From NCBI GenBank assembly GCA_937898205.1, contig CALEJC010000144.1, positions 1 to 16,582 on the forward strand: a stretch of DNA of 16,582 bases, given 5' to 3'. The position numbers were made by a program, and so were the translations under genes. The notes under the pieces are model-generated. The model did not search any database. It had not been told where the DNA came from and saw only the letters and a program-made list of their open reading frames with translations. This document shows positions 14,541 through 16,582 of this stretch, in pieces; position 1 is the stretch's first letter, and each line of letters begins with the position of its first letter. This stretch comes from an uncultured Bacteroidales bacterium (lineage in GTDB: Bacteria > Bacteroidota > Bacteroidia > Bacteroidales > UBA932).

Positions 14541-15668
14541 TTAGTTAATATTAAATCCAATTTCTTTTAATGTGCCAACAATGTCGTCGTCTGCTCCGAC
14601 CAGATTGATGCTAAAGGCAGTGAATTCTCTTCTGATCGGATAGTCTCCACGGAGCTTCTCAAAAAGCTCAGGATGAGCCCTCAATGCAGCATCGTCCTCA
14701 AGCACCTGATAGGTGTGAAGCACAGCCTCAGAAAGCACTTCCTGCTTGCTCTTGCCACTCGCATCGATAGAGAATGTGAGTTCCTGCTCAGGTGCAGGGA
14801 TATCGCTAGGGGTCCATTGACAAAGCGGGAGTCCCAACTTGCGGGCTACCGTGCGCACACTGGCCATAGTGCCATTGGCCTTGCCGTCGGCGCTATAACC
14901 TGCAATGTGTGGAGTAGTGATATCAAGCAATGAGATGAGCTCGCGGTCAAGCTCAGGCTCTCCCTCCCACACGTCAAGCACAGCGGCACGGATGCTGCCG
15001 GCCTTCAATGCAGCCTTGAGAGCTTTGTTGTCCACTACGCTGCCGCGTGATGAATTCATCAGGACCTGATGCTTGCCGAGCTTGGCAAGTCTCTGCTCAT
15101 CAAAGAGATGCCAGGTCGCATCGGGGCCCTCTTTGCTCAGCGGCACGTGAAGGGTGATGATATCGCTCTGCTCCATCACCTCATCCAGGCTCACAAAGCC
15201 TTCCGGACCTTCCTTGCGAGCGCGAGGAGGGTCATTGAGAAGCACCTTCATGCCTAGAAGGCGGGCCACTTCTGCCACCTTGCTACCCACATTTCCGACA
15301 CCCACAACCCCCAGAGTCTTGTCCTCAAAACGGAAGTTGTGCTTGCGTGCAAGTGTGCAAAGAACAGATGCTATGTATTGCTTCACCGACCACGAATTAC
15401 AGCCGGGAGCATTGTACCACTCGATACCGTGAGACTCACACCACTCGGTGTCGATGTGGTCAAAGCCAATGGTTGCAGTAGCAATCACCTTGACGGCAGA
15501 ATCCTTGAGCAACGCTTCGTTGCAGATGGTGCGGGTGCGGGTGATCACCGCATCAGCATCCTTGACAACATCTGCAGTTGTCTGCTTGCCGGGGAGATAA
15601 ACCACCTCGGCATAAGGCTCCAGGACACCCCTTAGAAAAGGGATCTTATCGTCACAAACGATCTTCAT
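14541..15668 (-). CDS. pdxB: 4-phosphoerythronate dehydrogenase
   Basis: It oxidises 4-phospho-D-erythronate to 2-oxo-3-hydroxy-4-phosphobutanoate in the DXP-independent branch of pyridoxal phosphate synthesis. The 375-residue protein has a D-2-hydroxyacid dehydrogenase core: Gly-Val-Gly-Asn-Val-Gly (123-128), Asp146 for NAD, and Arg208, Glu237, His254 at the same numbers as in E. coli PdxB. Asp-Val-Trp-Glu-Gly-Glu-Pro-Glu-Leu and Pro-His-Ile-Ala-Gly-Tyr surround them. About 100 residues after the catalytic core correspond to the PdxB dimerisation domain, with Phe-Glu-Lys-Leu-Arg and Tyr-Pro-Ile-Arg-Arg-Glu-Phe, which separates it from generic 2-hydroxyacid dehydrogenases. It starts two bases after the stop of the LarA-family gene. 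Confidence 0.94.
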   Translation of the reverse strand: MKIVCDDKIPFLRGVLEPYAEVVYLPGKQTTADVVKDADAVITRTRTICNEALLKDSAVKVIATATIGFDHIDTEWCESHGIEWYNAPGCNSWSVKQYIASVLCTLARKHNFRFEDKTLGVVGVGNVGSKVAEVARLLGMKVLLNDPPRARKEGPEGFVSLDEVMEQSDIITLHVPLSKEGPDATWHLFDEQRLAKLGKHQVLMNSSRGSVVDNKALKAALKAGSIRAAVLDVWEGEPELDRELISLLDITTPHIAGYSADGKANGTMASVRTVARKLGLPLCQWTPSDIPAPEQELTFSIDASGKSKQEVLSEAVLHTYQVLEDDAALRAHPELFEKLRGDYPIRREFTAFSINLVGADDDIVGTLKEIGFNIN

Positions 15669-15670
15669 AA

Positions 15671-16582
15671 TTAGTCTTTAAATCTATCCGGATGAGCCCA
15701 AAGTCCGAGTGCCGGATTGGAAATGTAGTAGATTTCTTCTCCGTCCGGCATCGTATTCCAACCATCCTTGAGAGTCTCAAGAGGATACTTTGCGAGCACC
15801 TCATCGAGATTGCCATAATTAAATCCTACACCCTCAATCTCCTCCTTGGTCATATCAGGACCCGGGCAGTAAGTGATTGTAAACCTACCCTCTGAAGAAC
15901 CATGGATAAGGTGAGCTGAAGCGCCCAGGTTGTCCTGGAGATCCTGGTTGGCTGCTGTCGCAGCAAGAGTGTGCGGAGTGCCTTTGTAGCCATATTTGCG
16001 GATGAGACCGTCAATCGTCTTATCCTCACCAAACTCCTTAAGAGCAGGAGCAAGGACCACAAGCTCTGCATCGTCAGCCAGAGCCATGCGGGTGCGGTAT
16101 ACGCTCTTGTTGCCAAGCCATGTGCTCTTGAACTCTGCAGGATCGAGATAAACTACACACTTTTTGATCCCTGTATCAACGAAATCTATGTTCTTTTCCT
16201 GCGAAAGCTCTATTGCTGCTTCCAGCACTTCTCTCGTATCACCTATAAAGAGACCATGAGTGACGCTGTCTCCTTCCGGCGCTGTACATACTGTCAGCAC
16301 GAAAACGATAGGACGTTCATTCAGATGATGAGCCATACCATAGTCGAACACCTTTCTTACAGGCGTGTGGTCTTTACCCATCATTCTTTCCATACCGTAA
16401 ACGGCACCTATCATGTGGCTTGAATTTATCATTTCACTGCCGCCGACACCTACGAAAAGATTTTTGGCATGATTAGCCATTCCGATAACTTCATGAGGCA
16501 CCACCTGGCCGATGCTGAGTATGAGATCATATTTCTCATCCATTACCAGTCTGTTGATCTCAACTGCCACAGAATTCCTCCA
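15671..16582 (-). CDS. LarA/DUF2088-family nickel-pincer racemase or epimerase, C-terminal part (N-terminus beyond right edge)
   Basis: The frame is open through the right edge, so the GTG at 16570 is not the real start; about 303 residues are seen of a family usually near 420. Counting from that GTG, Pro-His26, then Lys36 (Asn-His-Ala-Lys) and His52 have spacings of 10 and 16, equal to those between His174, Lys184 and His200 of Lactobacillus LarA. In that enzyme the lysine carries the nickel-pincer nucleotide and His200 ligates nickel. The first histidine region (near LarA His108) would be off the window. The family inverts the alpha carbon of 2-hydroxyacids. Members include lactate and malate racemases and D-gluconate 2-epimerases. 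Next to gnd, uxaE and uxuB, a gluconate/mannonate 2-epimerase role is the best inference; lactate racemase is less likely here. Confidence 0.85.
   Translation of the reverse strand, partial: WRNSVAVEINRLVMDEKYDLILSIGQVVPHEVIGMANHAKNLFVGVGGSEMINSSHMIGAVYGMERMMGKDHTPVRKVFDYGMAHHLNERPIVFVLTVCTAPEGDSVTHGLFIGDTREVLEAAIELSQEKNIDFVDTGIKKCVVYLDPAEFKSTWLGNKSVYRTRMALADDAELVVLAPALKEFGEDKTIDGLIRKYGYKGTPHTLAATAANQDLQDNLGASAHLIHGSSEGRFTITYCPGPDMTKEEIEGVGFNYGNLDEVLAKYPLETLKDGWNTMPDGEEIYYISNPALGLWAHPDRFKD

Noticed and set aside
1..16582. CRISPR array, insertion sequence or integrated element at the tRNA
   Set aside because: No regularly spaced repeats, transposase or integrase frames, or duplicated tRNA end were seen in the window.

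Overview
The window looks like a chromosomal segment from a Bacteroidota species, probably a gut-type member of Bacteroidales. The evidence is a SusC-type TonB-dependent receptor, a lipoprotein pectate lyase next to it, several promoters of the Bacteroidota form (TTTG/TTG, about 19 nt, TAnnTTTG), AT-rich leaders with weak Shine-Dalgarno sites, and a SusC/PL1 pair typical of a polysaccharide utilisation locus. The genus cannot be set from the sequence alone. Almost everything is on the minus strand, so the text reads from right to left. The only plus-strand gene is fabD.

Right block (16582 to 10944, minus): a LarA/DUF2088-family protein cut by the window edge, then pdxB, gnd, uxaE (tagaturonate epimerase) and an SDR of the UxuB (D-mannonate oxidoreductase) type, with gaps of 2, 9, 30 and 12 bases. 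UxaE and UxuB convert tagaturonate to fructuronate and then to mannonate. LarA-family nickel-pincer enzymes invert the C2 hydroxyl of 2-hydroxyacids, and D-gluconate 2-epimerases are known in that superfamily. If this LarA protein makes D-gluconate from D-mannonate, then gluconate kinase (not in the window) and Gnd would send uronic acids into the pentose phosphate pathway. This would avoid the usual mannonate dehydratase/KDG route. It is the most interesting idea in the window and remains an inference.

Middle (10947 to 9929): fabD runs the other way and its stop codon shares two bases with the uxuB stop. A 62-base gap between fabD and a tRNA-Arg(CCG) gene holds two back-to-back promoter candidates.

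Left-middle block (9915 to 2967, minus): the tRNA is followed after 13 bases by pheA (chorismate mutase-prephenate dehydratase-ACT), aroC, tyrA and an AroG-type DAHP synthase. This is a compact phenylalanine/tyrosine operon that runs from the first committed step to the prephenate branch. A near-perfect promoter then precedes an aminotransferase, which overlaps an AMP-forming acyl-CoA ligase by ATGA.

Left block (2956 to 1, minus): a surface-type PL1 pectate lyase lipoprotein and the first 331 codons of a SusC-like receptor look like the start of a pectin utilisation locus that continues off the left edge. The window thus carries pectin cleavage at one end and galacturonate catabolism at the other. 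There are no insertion sequences, CRISPR arrays or rRNA genes that I can see, and no gene-free stretch over 300 bases.
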